Assembly: GCA_037975125.1 (NCBI GenBank)
Contig: CM075855.1
Coordinates: 78,092,945-78,156,944 of the forward strand
Origin: Latrodectus hesperus
Lineage: Eukaryota; Arthropoda; Arachnida; Araneae; Theridiidae
DNA length: 64,000 nucleotides
Direction: 5' to 3'
Part shown: piece by piece, positions 27,800 through 40,639 of the stretch
Layout of the letters: each line of letters begins with the position of its first letter
How positions within the stretch are numbered: position 1 is the stretch's first letter
Position numbers and translations under genes: made by a program
The notes under the pieces: generated by a model
The model's input: only the letters and a program-made list of their open reading frames with translations
The model's database searches: none
What the model was told of the DNA's origin: nothing

Positions 27800-30700
27800 T
27801 TGCTTGAAAAAACAACGTTTCTTTCATGATTGCCGATGTGAGAGTAGAGAGGATAGGAATAATGACCACGAGTATCATAGTGCTCCACTGTATAATGTAT
27901 CATCGCTTTTATCCCTTATAATGCTCATAAAAGGTGGAAATCCTAGTAAACGGACATTATTCACTCTGCATTTTTTTTAAATAAATTTATTTACTTTTAG
28001 GAAGCGAATTTATATTATCCTTGATTTAAATCAAAACTTAAAATAGAGAAAATAAGACTCGGCATACATTTATTGAATTACTAACTGAAATTATAGTTCA
28101 ACTTATAAATTAATGACCTTCATTTTGAGGTACAGCACATTCTTGATATTATGAGTCCTTTCCAGAAATATTATAAAATTACATGATTTTGTTAACATTT
28201 TAAATTTTAATCATGAACTTAATTTAAAACACAGTAATCAAAATTTAGAAATTTTATCTAGATATTGTTAAATAAATGGTTTATGTTAAAAGGATTTTTT
28301 ATATTGCTAAATAACTTCTGTTTAAACTTTAAGGAATTTTTTCTTTTTACTATTGCTTTTGAATTTTAACAAATGATTATATTTCAATTGGAAAATTTCT
28401 GAGTTAGGTCTGTTTTAAAACCCTTAAATAATTTTCAGTGTTTAGAAAAACTCTATCCTGTAACTCATTAAATTTCTTTTCTCAACATTCAACCACCTGA
28501 AGACTTAGAAATAATTTCACAATTATCAACATCTCAATAAATTGGTATCTCGGATACTAATCCTAATTGCAAATTTTAAACTATTCATTTTATCAAAGTA
28601 ATTGATTTTCAAATTAATTTCTATAGATAAAAATAATTTGGAATTTCCAATTTAATTTTTTAAATTCTGATACTCGTTAGAAGCAAATTAACAAAGTTGT
28701 ATTAAAAGATCTATACAACGCATATTAATAAAAATTGTGTTACTTTTTATTCACAAGGCGTAAGAAAACCTGCTAAGTACAGAAGATTGTTTATAAATAA
28801 AAAGGAAAATTCATTAACTAATTTAGAACCATACATATATTGTAATATTATAATAAGAGAATATTGTGTTGTTTCCTAGAAACAAATGGGAAAGAATTAA
28901 AGCCAACCATATTTATTTTCTTTTAACTTAATTTTAGCTAATTAAAAATGATTCGAACCAATAATTAAATAATATTCAGTAATTCAGCAACGAATCAATA
29001 ATTAAACACTACTTTTTTGTTAAGTTAATTTCTGCAATTATTTGCCAAGTCCATTGTAATCGAATATGTTTGTCACTGAGTTGCATACAAAGTATCTCCT
29101 TTGGTTGCTTTGTTTCTGATTATTTACAGCATGTGATTACTTTGTATCCACTGATTGCAAGGATCGAAGTCTGAGACAAAAATATAACCGATAATGTAAA
29201 TGGTTTTACTCGCTTGGCTACCCATAGTCACTGGTAGTATCTGTGGTTACAAGGGGTAACATTCAAATACCAATCACATAGTGCTGATAACAGATACTTT
29301 TCCTATCCCTAAGAAACAATACATGATAAATAAATCATTTTCAGAACTAAGCACAGTTTTAAATCAGATAGCCAATTACAGATATCTCTTTCCTTACTTA
29401 AAGTTCATTATTAAACTATAATTTAAAAAAATATGTATAATAAATAATCTTGGAGTAGCAATGGATGCGGATACAGCGATTAAGTGACTAGGACATCTAT
29501 GTGTATTCTAACACTAACTACCAAGATAGTCTGAACAGCGGCTAACACATTATATTCTTATATACCTAAAGAGAGGTCTTCGAACGAAAACCATTGAAAT
29601 ATCTAGGTATTAAATTTTTCCCTTTTTAAGATAAATGATTTTTATCAAGTAAATAGCGGGGAGTATAACAAATGAGCAATAAACTAAAATTGCAATAACT
29701 GGGTAGAAAAACTATACATATCCAAAATAAAAATATCTACAATAAATATTTTTATATAAGGGAATATAACAAAAAATACAAAAGTTATATAATTATTAAA
29801 AGGAAAAACTGTACGAAGCATATACATAGTTACACTCTTCAACATAAATGAAGCTGAATCCTTAATATGTTCTGAAATATATGATATATACAATTTCATT
29901 ATTTTGTCCTGTGATAGTATATAAATAATATATATAGATAGATAGATAGACAGATATAGATTAATAATAATCAATTGCGATAGAAGTTCGATAAAAATAT
30001 TCAAAACATGAAATCATATATATATTTTTAAAGTACTTTAACATTATTCGTTCTTCAAATGTTCCAGGTAAAATTAATTAAACTCTCGGATAATATAAAC
30101 CTTTTAAGTTTATGCATAATATATTAAACACATTTTTCACCTGAAACAAAGATATTGCAAGTAAAAACGAGCTATTTAATCATATAGAGTATTCTTTTAA
30201 TCAATATCTCAACTTAATTTCTCTGACGCAGTTTGTCTTTTTTTTAAACATTTTATATGCATGAGAATTAAATTAGACTTATAGAATTACTAACTTTGCA
30301 GTAATTGAGTGTAAAGTAGGTGACCAATTCACCAGCTACTGAACCAAATGTACGAAAGGGAAATATTCATCCACAAGATTGGCTTTTATTTTCCTAAAGG
30401 AGCTAAGAATACTTATTTTTCCTACCTTTCACTTGTAATTTCTATGTAAATAAAAATATTGTTTTTACTTTTATCTACATAGCAATCAAAAAATTGTTTG
30501 ATAATTTACTTGCAAAAGTTAATTTACTCGAATAAAAAATATAAGAAATGATTCATATTTTGGCAAATAAAAATGATTACAAGATTTATTGAGATTATCC
30601 CATCCATAGGATGATTTTAAAATAAAATTTACACAATTTTTTAGGATTTTTAAACCTTTTTACATAGGTAAGCAATCTTAACGGTTTTTAAATTAGTTGA

Positions 30701-33212
30701 TTCGGAAAAGAAAACTAATCGTTAATAACAGAATGTTATTTTTTTTATATTAGATTAATTTCATGTCAAACTTTTTATATTACATTAATGACATATTGTT
30801 TAAAATTGCATTAAAGTAAAACAAGAAAATGTTAAAACGATCAACATCGAAAAAAGAAAATGTGTAAAAATCGAAACAAAATAAGAATTCAATTTGAAAA
30901 CTTCCCGTATAAAAAACAATGAGTAATCCTGTTGCAATATATTCCATAGAATTCCTAACTATATACAGTAATAAATAAAATGCCTTTTTCCACAAGACTA
31001 TTTTGTAAATTCCACCGATCGAGTAATAAAATTGAAGTACTTTCCTCATACTATTTATATTATCATTGCAACACAACTTCTATTATCACGATTTGTCTAC
31101 TGTTTACATTTTAAAATTGTGTATTTAAATCCAATGAATAATATAAATAGAAGGATGATTGGTCTTATGGCCATTTTGGAAACCTTGGACAAAATCATTC
31201 AGACGCCAAGGTTAATGAATCAAAATCAGAATCCCCAATATGCAATCACTCGTGTTTGTTGTATGAAACGATAAAATATCATTGGTCTAAGTTCTTGTGA
31301 CGTCACCATTATCAATACATATACATGCTAAAATTTGACCTTGCGAAGTTATTTCTTTTGCATTGACTCATTTGAAATCATTTTTATATTACATATACAT
31401 TAAAATGATAAATGTATAATTTCATCATGTGCAAGATTTCAACCCATTATTTCTATATTGAAGACCTAACCATGTTGTACAGATTAGTAAACGAAACAAT
31501 ATTCATTATAAAGCTCTATATGCCTCGCAAACTTTGAGAACCTAAAGTAATATTAAATTTTGTTAGCAAATAAACATTTTAAAAAAAAAACTTTTTTTTC
31601 AAAAATAACGAAATTTAAACTTTTTATGAAAAATAAAATATTGTGGAAAATTTTTGTTTACTAATATGCCTTAAACGAGCTTTTTATCTTTTTCAAAACA
31701 TATTCTCAAGGATGATAATCTCCATATAAATTCAAAAAGAGAAAAGGTGAAATAGATAACAAGTATCCAAATATACCTTACTTGAGAACAACCACGTGTT
31801 AAGAATGGCATTTAGATAACGAAACGGATCTTAAAAGCATGTTTCGATAAAAACTCATACAGACATACCAATAACAGACAAAATTTGATTATTTGATTCC
31901 TGTAATAAATGGTATTTATATATAAGATACCTGCATCAGACTTGCATGTTTTATGTAAATATCTCTTAAATATTCCAAAATACGCTCAAAGGACTACTTT
32001 TGTTTCATCACTACAAGTTTATTTTTGTGAAAGTATAAATTATGTGTGAAAAAATTTAATAATACAAAGATGGCAATTATTATCATGAAGATAATATTTG
32101 AAATTAAGTAATGTTATTCAAAAAATAGTTAGTAATTTAAGTAAATTCATTAATTTTGGAAAAGTCTAAAACTTAATTTTGGAATTATCGTAAAACTTTT
32201 CTCGCCATTACATGTATGATAAATAATAAATAACTCCGTCAGTGAATATTTACTCGAAAAACGTTTTGAGAAGTCGGTTTCTAAGACATTTCCAGTACGA
32301 ACAAATATTGAAAAATCATAACATATTATTAAAAAGAGCTGTGTAAAGTATTTTGTATAAAAAGGTATATTATATTGAATAAATCAAACTCGATTAATCT
32401 AATGCGATAAATCTAAAGAAAAAAATTTTTTCCTTGGTTATGTCTATCGTCAAGAAGTTTACACTCTGCTACGAATATACATAAAAAAAGGTCAAAGGAA
32501 AATTGCTTAGATTGATCTTTTTAATTTGTCATTCATCTGTCATTTTTTACATTCGATCAGCATTCATGTTTCAATGTAATTTTAGAATCTCTCTCGTGAG
32601 AAAAAATCTACTTTTGAAATGAGAATTGAACGAGAATTGAAGGGAGTCGATCAGCAAAAAACATAGTTAACTCAATTTTTATGACATTTCTGTTATTTTA
32701 GTGGTGGATTATTTTTTATTCATACTTTTTAAAATAAGAAATTCATTTTGTTGGGCTTAATGCCTATTTAAACTGATTACAATGAAAATTAGATACCAAA
32801 TAAAAATTATTTTCTTTTATTAATTGATACTAGGAGGTAAATAAATTAGCAGTTTTAGATTTGTTTTTGGCAATATTATAAACTAATTGATTATGTCTTT
32901 ATTGCAAGGAGCATCAATTTATATCTTTTGGTGTGTCTGCTAAGAATACCTATTCATCCACTTTTTCACAATGCAAGCCATCAACAATAACATAGCAAAC
33001 TTATGAATGAATGATGATCAATGATCTAAAGATGGAAAATTCAACAGTTTTCATATTAATTCACATAAAATATTCAAAACAATTTCGTTTTATGATTTAT
33101 TCATGTTATCTAAATAACATATGTAACAGTAATCATTTTTTTTTCTCTTTCGTAATTACAAATGATTTTACAAAATTTTTTGTTAACTATTAAATGTAAT
33201 TTTTTTAAAAAA
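27800..33212. other. AT-rich DNA without a supportable gene
   Basis: A 5.4-kb stretch with only short AT-driven frames. A GC-richer patch at 29060-29330 and a small inverted pair AACCTTGG (31181-31188)/CCAAGGTT (31206-31213) were noted without explanation. A GATA microsatellite-like tract lies near 29933-29950. Confidence 0.5.
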
Positions 33213-33239
33213 CCAATAAATAATTTTAACACGTGAAAA

Positions 33240-33870
33240 TTATTTATTGGTGCCAGGGCACAAAGGTATCGAAGGTAATGAAAGGGCTGATGAGCTTGCT
33301 AAACAAGGATCGTCTTTTGTTCCCATTGGTCCAGAACCTTTTTGTGGGATCAATTTGAAGACCGCAAAAACCAATGTTCTTAGATGGGAAAAACGGAAGA
33401 TGTATGAAGCTTGGCTCAAATCTCCTGGTCAAACCCATGCTAAAAGTATGATCTGTAGATCATCAGCGAGGATTTCCTATGAAATTCTAAGATGCTCTAG
33501 GCAGAAGATACGTTTAATCGTAGGCTTCATAACTGGGCACTACTATTTCAGAAAACATCTCCATAAAATGGGACTGTTTCAGCAAGACCCTATCTGCAGG
33601 AAATGTCATATGCAAGAGGAAACGGCCAAGCATATCATTTATGAATGCGAGGCTCTAGCCCTCCCTAGATTAACCTCTTTAGGCATCATCCATACTAGAG
33701 ATTTACACCTAGACTCCATTAAAGGGTTATCAGACTTTATTAATAAAGTGGGTGACCCGAGCAACTGGAACTAAGAAACATTGGGTTTGGAGTTAACTGT
33801 ACAAAATGCTGATGAAAAGCAGAGGTGCTCAATGACATACAAACCCAACTCTAAGAAGAAGAAGAAGAAG
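33240..33870 (+). mobile_element. 5'-truncated LINE copy (3' end only) with target duplication
   Basis: A 12-bp direct repeat AACACGTGAAAA flanks it (33228-33239 and 33871-33882). The 3' end is a short (AAG)n tail (33853-33870), and the 5' end starts inside the RNase H domain. This is the classic form of an incompletely reverse-transcribed non-LTR insertion. Confidence 0.92.
33247..33774 (+). pseudogene. LINE ORF2 C-terminus: RNase H end and zinc finger
   Basis: The fragment starts in the RNase H block VPGHKGIEGNERADELAKQG, which carries the conserved His and Asp near the active site. It continues through a linker to a C-terminal CCHC finger, CRKCHMQEETAKHIIYEC (about residues 117-134). This order marks the end of ORF2 in the Jockey/R1/I group of non-LTR elements that keep an RNase H. 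The frame is uninterrupted to its stop at 33774, so the insertion is young, but it lacks the endonuclease and RT and cannot act. Confidence 0.9.
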
Positions 33871-33884
33871 AACACGTGAAAAGC

Positions 33885-35370
33885 TGTCTGAGGAAAGAAC
33901 ATTATATAAAAAAAATCACAAAATAATTTATTGTTATTTTCATAAAAATTTAAATACAATATGGCAGATACGAAACAAATCTTAACTGGTGGTTAGACCT
34001 AATAGAAAACATTAGTTTTTTCACATTAATAACAATAGATATAAAAACAATTTTATCTGTCTACTGACAAATGTTTCATAGTCTTCTTTTGCTCAATACA
34101 GAAAATTAAACAAATAAAATTATAAATGGGGAGTGAAAAAAATATTAACAATAATTTAGAAATATTATTTCTTTATTATTGCTGCTCATGATAAAAAACA
34201 TTAATAATAAGTTAAGTTATAATAAGTTAATAATACAGAAATAATAAGAAATTTTTCGAATATCTTCATAATTTTTCCAATTCAATTGGAAAAATTTCTT
34301 TTTTTAATTTTTTAAATATTATCCTAAATTTTCCAATCCAATTTTTGCATGAATATTTATTTTCTGCAATAAAAATGATCTTCAACATCCAAGCATCTGA
34401 TAAGTTATGAAAACATAATATTTTCTTCTAAAAAAAATTTTTTTTTATTTTTTTGAAGAAATAATAATTTGAATAAAAAAATAATAGGAATTATTTATTT
34501 TTATTAAAATGCTTATAAAAAGGCAGATTACGAATTTCTGTTCTAAACTTTTTTTGCCTCTGCTCAAAAAAACTAAAATTAAAATATTTATGACAATTAT
34601 GTTAATTTCTTTTTCGTATGTAACATATCATTCTTGCATCAAAATAATGTATTTTATAATGTTACGAATTATGCTGCAAAAAAGTTGAGGACAGAAGCTC
34701 TTAGCTACATTTTTATTGAACAATATGTATCATTATTTCAAGAATATATATTTTAAAATCTTGATAGTAAAATTTCGGAATGTATAAGACACAATATTTT
34801 TCAAATTACTTCTTGCAGAAAGTAAGATTTACTTAACGGTACAATGAAGATAAAAGGTGGTGTTCGTTTCAAAACCGTGCTGACGACACACCAATGACAT
34901 GTTTAACAATTAAATCATGTTTAGCTATAAAATGTTCATGAATCAAACGTCTAAATTTAATATCAGTTATCAGCATTCTTGGATCAACTATCATATCAAA
35001 TGCTTCTAAAATAATTTTAAATATATAAGTGGGGAGTGCATTTTTGTGAATATTAAAATCACAAAAATGTCTCATTTCAAATTTGTAGTAAATTTAGGAT
35101 AATGCAAGCATTACAGAACTATTTTTAACAAAGTCTTCACTTAACATAAACATTACACCACAATAAAGTCTAAAGGAATGTTAAATTTGCCAACATGTAT
35201 TTTATGTAGTCGAAGTTAACATTGTTTCTTTCATATTTATGCAGTATTAGATATTAAATGAATTTGAAACAATTCCATAAACATATTATTTTAACATTTT
35301 AACAATTGGAAACATTTCCAAAAGATATTTAAATGTTTAAAATTGTTTAAAAACATTAATTATAAAAAAT
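33885..35370. other. AT-rich DNA, no clear gene
   Basis: The minus-strand frame at 34869-35075 (68 codons, starting MRHFCDF) is less AT-driven than its neighbours and might be a relic of a coding sequence, but no family was recognised. Confidence 0.4.
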
Positions 35371-35372
35371 TT

Positions 35373-35573
35373 CGGTACTTACGAATTAGCGTCACTGCAG
35401 CTAATTTTGTTCCAAAACTTAAGCAGAATTAGCACGTGACCTATAATTTGAATATTTTCTCTGCTTTTGAAAAATTTACTTATAATTCTGAAAAGAAATT
35501 TTCTAATTATAAGAAAATTTTTTTATTTTCGTTCGGCTTAAAAAGCAAAGGTGTCGCTAATACGTAAGTACCG
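35373..35573. mobile_element. Inverted-repeat MITE, 201 bp
   Basis: The terminal arms (35373-35395 and 35551-35573) match in 21 of 23 positions in inverted orientation, beginning CGGTACTTACG and containing ATTAGCG. The interior is AT-rich with no coding capacity. No convincing target duplication was found, so the superfamily is unknown. Confidence 0.75.
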
Positions 35574-36111
35574 AATTTTCCTAAGGTGGAAAAATTAATG
35601 ATGCAATTTTTTTTAATCGAATAGTTTATAATTTAACAATTTCAATGAGGATATTCAACATTTTCTTCTTAATTATTTGTAATAACAAGTACCTTGTAAA
35701 TCATTTTCTTAGCTTAAAAATATTCATAAAAACACGAGCCTTTATTTAAGAAATAAAAACAATTCTTCGATATAATATTATGGGGGATAAGATTTTTTAG
35801 AGTACACGTATTTTATTAAAATTTATTAGAGGTTATCACATTAATAATTTAATGATAATCTCTAATTAATTTTAACAATATGTGCGTTCTGAAAATTTAA
35901 AAATTTATAGTGTTTAGATGAAAATTTTTATTTAACTTACAATGTGTTATACTTCTAAAAAGGTCGAAAAAATTAATACATGGTCTATATTTTTATTGTA
36001 TGCATTTAAATATAAAGGATAGATCTTATAATCTATAATTATAGGATATCGATTATTTCCCAATATGAAAATGATAAAACCAAAAACTGCTTAAAAAATA
36101 TGACAACATAC

Positions 36112-36452
36112 CTATATGTCTTCCCAACTCTTTCAGCTTCACTAGTAAGGGTTGTCCATACATGCTGCTTCTTGGCTTCAGTAGAATCCTCCGTTAGCAG
36201 CTCAGAATCCAAATTCGGAGGATTTTCCCGGTCTCCACCTTCGGTACCGGCTAAAAAATTGGACAGCCCTCGCGAAAAATCCGCGAAACTGATCCGGCCA
36301 TCGCGATCATGATCCAAATCCTCGAAGATTACATCCGCATCTTCAGTCGCTATGTTCAAGCGACTGCACAGATCTCTGAAAGCATCCCGATCAGCTGACC
36401 GCGTGCCATCCGGATCACAAGTCTTGAAGAACTGTTGAAGCTGAGATGCCAT
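36112..36452 (-). CDS. First coding exon of an EF-hand protein (113 codons plus 2 nt)
   Basis: The ATG at 36452 has a strong context (AAACCATGG). Residues 1-68 form an EF-hand pair. The second loop, DHDRDGRISFAD (about residues 47-58), has Asp at positions 1, 3, 5 and 12 with Gly at 6, and should bind Ca2+. The first loop (DPDGTRSADRDA) is degenerate. A Ser/Glu-rich linker follows, ending ERVGKTY, and a good splice donor (AG followed by GTATGTTG) stands at 36111. An N-terminal EF-hand pair of this layout before coiled-coil sequence occurs in long MCC, Rab11-FIP3/4 (nuclear fallout) and ninein proteins; I cannot choose between them without later exons. None was found at lower coordinates, so the first intron is long or extends beyond the window. 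Codon use is far more GC-rich than the surroundings, supporting a real gene. Confidence 0.8.
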
Positions 36453-37190
36453 GGTTTCACCAATTTCAATCAGTTACATTGATTGGACTTATGTGCACTT
36501 AGAAGCTAATCTGTACCTACGAAAATTACAAAACTCACCTGAAAATTCAATAATTTTATTCCTTTCCACTACTCTCATAAAAAAAAAAATTCGAATCGAA
36601 AATGGAACGCAATATATTTACAGACAGCTATTAATGTTTAGTAAATAAAACACTGACAGATTCAATCTTAAGAGTCAATAAACCTTCCATGTCACATCTT
36701 CCTATGTAGTCACATGACGTGAAAATGTTCGATTTTTGATTACTAACATCAATACTGGAATGAAGAACAAATTGTTCTGTTTTTCAAGGCAATTGAAATT
36801 ATCTAAAAAATATAGTACAAATCTGAAGTATACATTTTCCAGCATTTGTAAATCTCAGTGATAGCAAGGGAATGTTCATTCTTTTCCCGTCATTTCAATG
36901 CGATTCCAAAACTGGGAAGTTTTTGGTTATTATCCGCCATGTTCATTTCTCGCACTGCCTGCCCTCAAAACAGAAAAACCGACACAGTTCCTTATCGGGG
37001 CTATGTGTCATCCTTGACAAATACATGCAGATGCAAGCTTACGTAAATTTCTACCTGTACTACTGCAGTTGATTCTCTTGTGTATCTATTCCAGCTGTTT
37101 TAGCTGATGCGCAAGGATCTTGGATGGCTGGGTCAATAGAAACACCTGCCAGCATTGAAAGGAGATGGGCGGGGATATATCAGTCTGCTA
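36453..37190 (-). promoter_or_regulatory. Probable 5' UTR/promoter region of the EF-hand gene
   Basis: This stretch is less AT-rich than most of the window and lies directly upstream of the start codon. It contains a CRE-like TGACGT (36716-36721), a CCGCCATG word as in YY1 sites (about 36936), an E box CAGCTG (about 37092) and a GC-box-like GGGCGGGG (about 37168). All are short words, so the call is positional. Confidence 0.35.
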
Positions 37191-37199
37191 CTTATGAAT

Positions 37200-38520
37200 C
37201 AGACTGTTTTTTTTTTTTTCGGTTGAATATAACGTTGTGTTGATTCTGCATTATTATTTGCATATTTTAATTTCACGCACGTTTTTGTTCAAAATCGGTA
37301 AAATTACAGAAAGTGTTGACTCTATCATATTCATCAAAAACGAGAAACAACGCTTATACCATTTGAATGTGGACATATATGTAATCGAAAACCTTTACGA
37401 AACGGAATTTTAAGAAATTTATTTATTATACTGAAAAAAGATGTTTAAATATGTTATGACTATATTATGAACGAGAAATATTTTAACAATAACCCCCACC
37501 ACCCCCCAAGACTTTACTAAAACTACATAATTATGCAAAAGATATAAATGTAAGTAACATGTAAATGGAGTTAGGAAATACCTACAAAATTTTAACACAA
37601 TTTTCCGTACTTTATCTTTATCCTTGAGCGAAGTAGAAATCTTGATTGAAATTTTTTCTTTTATTCTATTGTTTTAATTATTATATGGATATTATTAAAT
37701 GATAGTTGACTTATAATCAATTTCATACACCTTTACTTAAATATTTTAAATTTAACAGCAGAACAAAAAGTACTTATAGTAAAAAACGACATAAAAAAAT
37801 AAAATAGTATCCTATAAATTACATACTGTACATCCTGCATTTTACATATGCACGCATTCTTTGAACTTCTAAAAAAAAATTTTTAATTTTGCTAAGCACG
37901 TTTTCTGCTAAATACGAAAATAATTTAATTAGAATAGTAAAAATTTAAAATAAATTCATTAAAATTCCTTAAGAGCTGTTTCGTCACCAATGCTTCACAT
38001 TTCAATAAGCAATTTTTTAAAAATTACAAAATAATGATTTTTAAAAATATTCTCTATATTTTCATTTACTATAACATTGTTTTTTCGCAATTAAACACTG
38101 TGTGGACTATATATTTACTTTGTATTAAAAAACTAAAATAAAATATTATTTTCGCATTCTATGGCAAATTAAAAATAATTCACACATCACATGCTTTTTG
38201 CACCCTATCATAACAAATATGATTTTTTAAACTTAAAAAAAATGCTTTTTTTCTCATAAAACTAAAAATTTTTAAGGAGTTTACTAATTACAAAAGAAAC
38301 AACTAAACATTCCGCGCGTTTATTTTTCCTCAAATAGAAAAATATTAAAATAATGTAGAATTTTGTTACGAAAATTCAATTTATTACTAATCTTAGATAT
38401 AGCTATAGCCACACATAATTAAAAATTATTTACAAAAAATTCATTTACTTTTTTTAAAGAAAAATTTATATTTATCTAAATACCAAAATTTAAATTAACT
38501 CTTTATCGTAATAAATATGA
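37200..38520. other. AT-rich DNA without a supportable gene
   Basis: Apart from a C-rich tract near 37492-37508, I see nothing in it. Confidence 0.5.
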
Positions 38521-38529
38521 ACGCCGGTG

Positions 38530-38775
38530 GCGCTACCAACGCACAAGTAAGAGTTTCGGTCCTCGGGGTGGGCAAGGTCGAGTCTTATATCCCTCAGTGG
38601 GTCGATATACTGAGTACCAAGCATGCTTGGGAACCAAACATGCTAGGTTAACAACTCAACGGGGACATTGCGCTTCGCATCCCAGGGCCCTGGGTCAAGA
38701 AAATAAATATGGACAGTGTAGGCCTTGGCCCTCAGATGACCTGTCGTGTCGTGCCACTCAGTGTAGCTTTTTTTC
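38530..38775 (+). repeat. Interspersed GC-rich repeat (spider SINE-type), family 2
   Basis: A sharply bounded GC-rich block. The segment GTCGATATACTGAGTACCAA and GCATGCTTGGGAAC has a second, diverged copy at 59896-60015, which shows that it is dispersed. The chance open frame at 38597-38779 lies within it. No autonomous partner was seen. Confidence 0.7.
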
Positions 38776-38816
38776 ATAATAAAAATATCTGAAATTACCT
38801 TTTAAGAATATAATAT

Positions 38817-39085
38817 GCCGACCGATGGCTAAGTGGTTAGCGTTCCTGACTCCTGAGCTGAGAGTACCGGGTTCGAATCCCGGTGCGGGCATAGATGTTC
38901 CTTTCTTCTGAGGTGATGTATGAATGTGTCTCACCCTGTAAACGGGCTTGTGGAAGTATAACGTGGTTAATGCTACGCGCCTCCGTGACTTCGTTCACAG
39001 GTGCCCACTGGGTAATGACAAATGAGTAGCAGTTTCCAGCCTTGTTGGCAAAGGGTTGGTCAAGTAGTGCTTGTCGTTATTTAAA
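38817..39085 (+). repeat. tRNA-derived SINE
   Basis: A box TAAGTGGTTAGCG (38829-38841) and B box GGGTTCGAATCCC (38869-38881) at tRNA spacing, followed by a body of about 200 bp (GCGGGCATAGATGTTCC onward to CTTGTCGTTATT). It sits directly after the family 2 repeat. No acceptor-stem pairing supports a functional tRNA. Confidence 0.78.
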
Positions 39086-39089
39086 AAGA

Positions 39090-40240
39090 AAGAATATAAA
39101 ATAATGTTATTGTGCTGAAATTCAGCGTAAAAATGTTTTTTAATTTCATTTGTGTAAATGAAATTAATGTTAAAAATAAATTAACCAGCAATATTAATCT
39201 TAATATTTTCTTAATACAAGCGTCACTTGAGATATCTAATGCTTTGAGCTCGAAAGTAATTTTTCAAAGTTTTATCTGGCTCATTTTGGCTATGAAGTAA
39301 GCGAACGATAAATTCGCTTATTTAAATAAATGTTTAATTATACTTTGTTCAACGTGAATGTTCCAAAACTAAATTACTGATGGATCTGAATACTACTTAT
39401 ACCATTTGCGACACTCACCAATTTTTAAAATTAACATTTACATTTTTCAATGTTTATGACTAAATTGCATACATGAGAGAAAAAAAAAAAGAAAAACAAT
39501 TCTGATCCTAAATATTAAAAAAAAAAAAAAAAAATCAAGCCAAGAAAATGTAAGAATATTAGACAATTGAAAAAAGTCAAACAAAGTATGCAAAATCTAC
39601 TATATAGCTAAGTTGCTGCAAAAATAAATAGTTAGAAAACAAGAAGTAGACACATGACAGCAAAATTTTAGTCTATCATTAATGATATTATCATTTACAA
39701 TAGTAGGATTTAAAGCATCTATTTTTCAGAAAACTGAATTGTCAAGGAGATGTTGAGACCTATAAATAAATCCTAAAGTAATTATAAGCAAAAGTCAAAA
39801 ATAAAACTTCCCAATTCATTTACAATCCCTAGAAATTAATTATATTTACAACTATTGGCATTGTATTTTATACATTTAATTTGTTTCTCACTAGAAACAA
39901 AGTTTCATAAAAGAATTACAAATATATTATTTAGTACACTAAATCTTTTGATATGTTATACATTTAGTATATTAAATATTTTAATTCAAAAATATATTTT
40001 ACCTATTTCCAAAACAAGATTTTTAAAAAGCATTATTTTTCGCTTCTTATTCTATTTTTAACTTATAATTGTTCAAAAATTCTTAGAACCATTTTCTTTC
40101 ATTTGCAGTATATATCATTTCTCATTCTCTTGAATTTTTTTATATTCTTTCTTGAACTTACTTGAAAAAGTTAATATACTTTTTATACCAATGTCAAAAT
40201 TGAGGGAGTGAATTCTCTGGTATTGCCATCTATTGGAGGA
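39090..40240. other. AT-rich DNA without a supportable gene
   Basis: Poly(A)-rich low-complexity tracts lie at 39479-39533. Nothing else was recognised. Confidence 0.5.
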
Positions 40241-40247
40241 TTTTAGA

Positions 40248-40371
40248 GTAAAGTCGTACTTTCATCTTCGAGGTACTCTGGTGAAACCAAAGACGCACCC
40301 TACTGACTTAAATTTGCATAGCCAACAGCATAGCGAGCTTGGCTTATCCAAATGTCATAAGTAACAACACA
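40248..40371. repeat. Interspersed repeat, family 3, copy A
   Basis: The part CATAGCGAGCTTGGCTTATC with GTCATAAGTAACAACA matches, in the opposite orientation, the segment at 49966-50015. Two such copies 9.6 kb apart show an interspersed family; its class is unknown. Confidence 0.6.
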
Positions 40372-40639
40372 ACAATAAATCTTATCAATATTATAATTGT
40401 TATTTATTTAATTAATATTACTTTCAAAGTACGCAATGCTGCTAATTTCTTAAATAAAAAAGGTTAATAAAAAACATATTTTAAAAATAAATAAGTGAAA
40501 CTCTAGATTCTGAAGAAAAATTACAAATCCTTTTTGATCAATCTCTATGAAATAAGATTACCTAAGCATTCGGCAGCAATTGTAGATACTACAAAGGGAA
40601 AAAAATTCTTGATGTTTTTAATGACCCAAAGGAACATGA

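Noticed and set aside
34869..35075. 68-codon minus-strand frame that might be a further exon of the EF-hand gene
   Set aside because: No splice-phase match could be shown and the residues do not resemble MCC, Rab11-FIP or ninein sequence.
36519..36540. Splice donor CAG/GTGAGT with a nearby acceptor upstream of the EF-hand start
   Set aside because: The implied intron would be about 25 bp, too short to be spliced; the donor might still be used with a distant acceptor, which I cannot show.
38597..38779. 60-codon open frame
   Set aside because: Located within the family 2 interspersed repeat.
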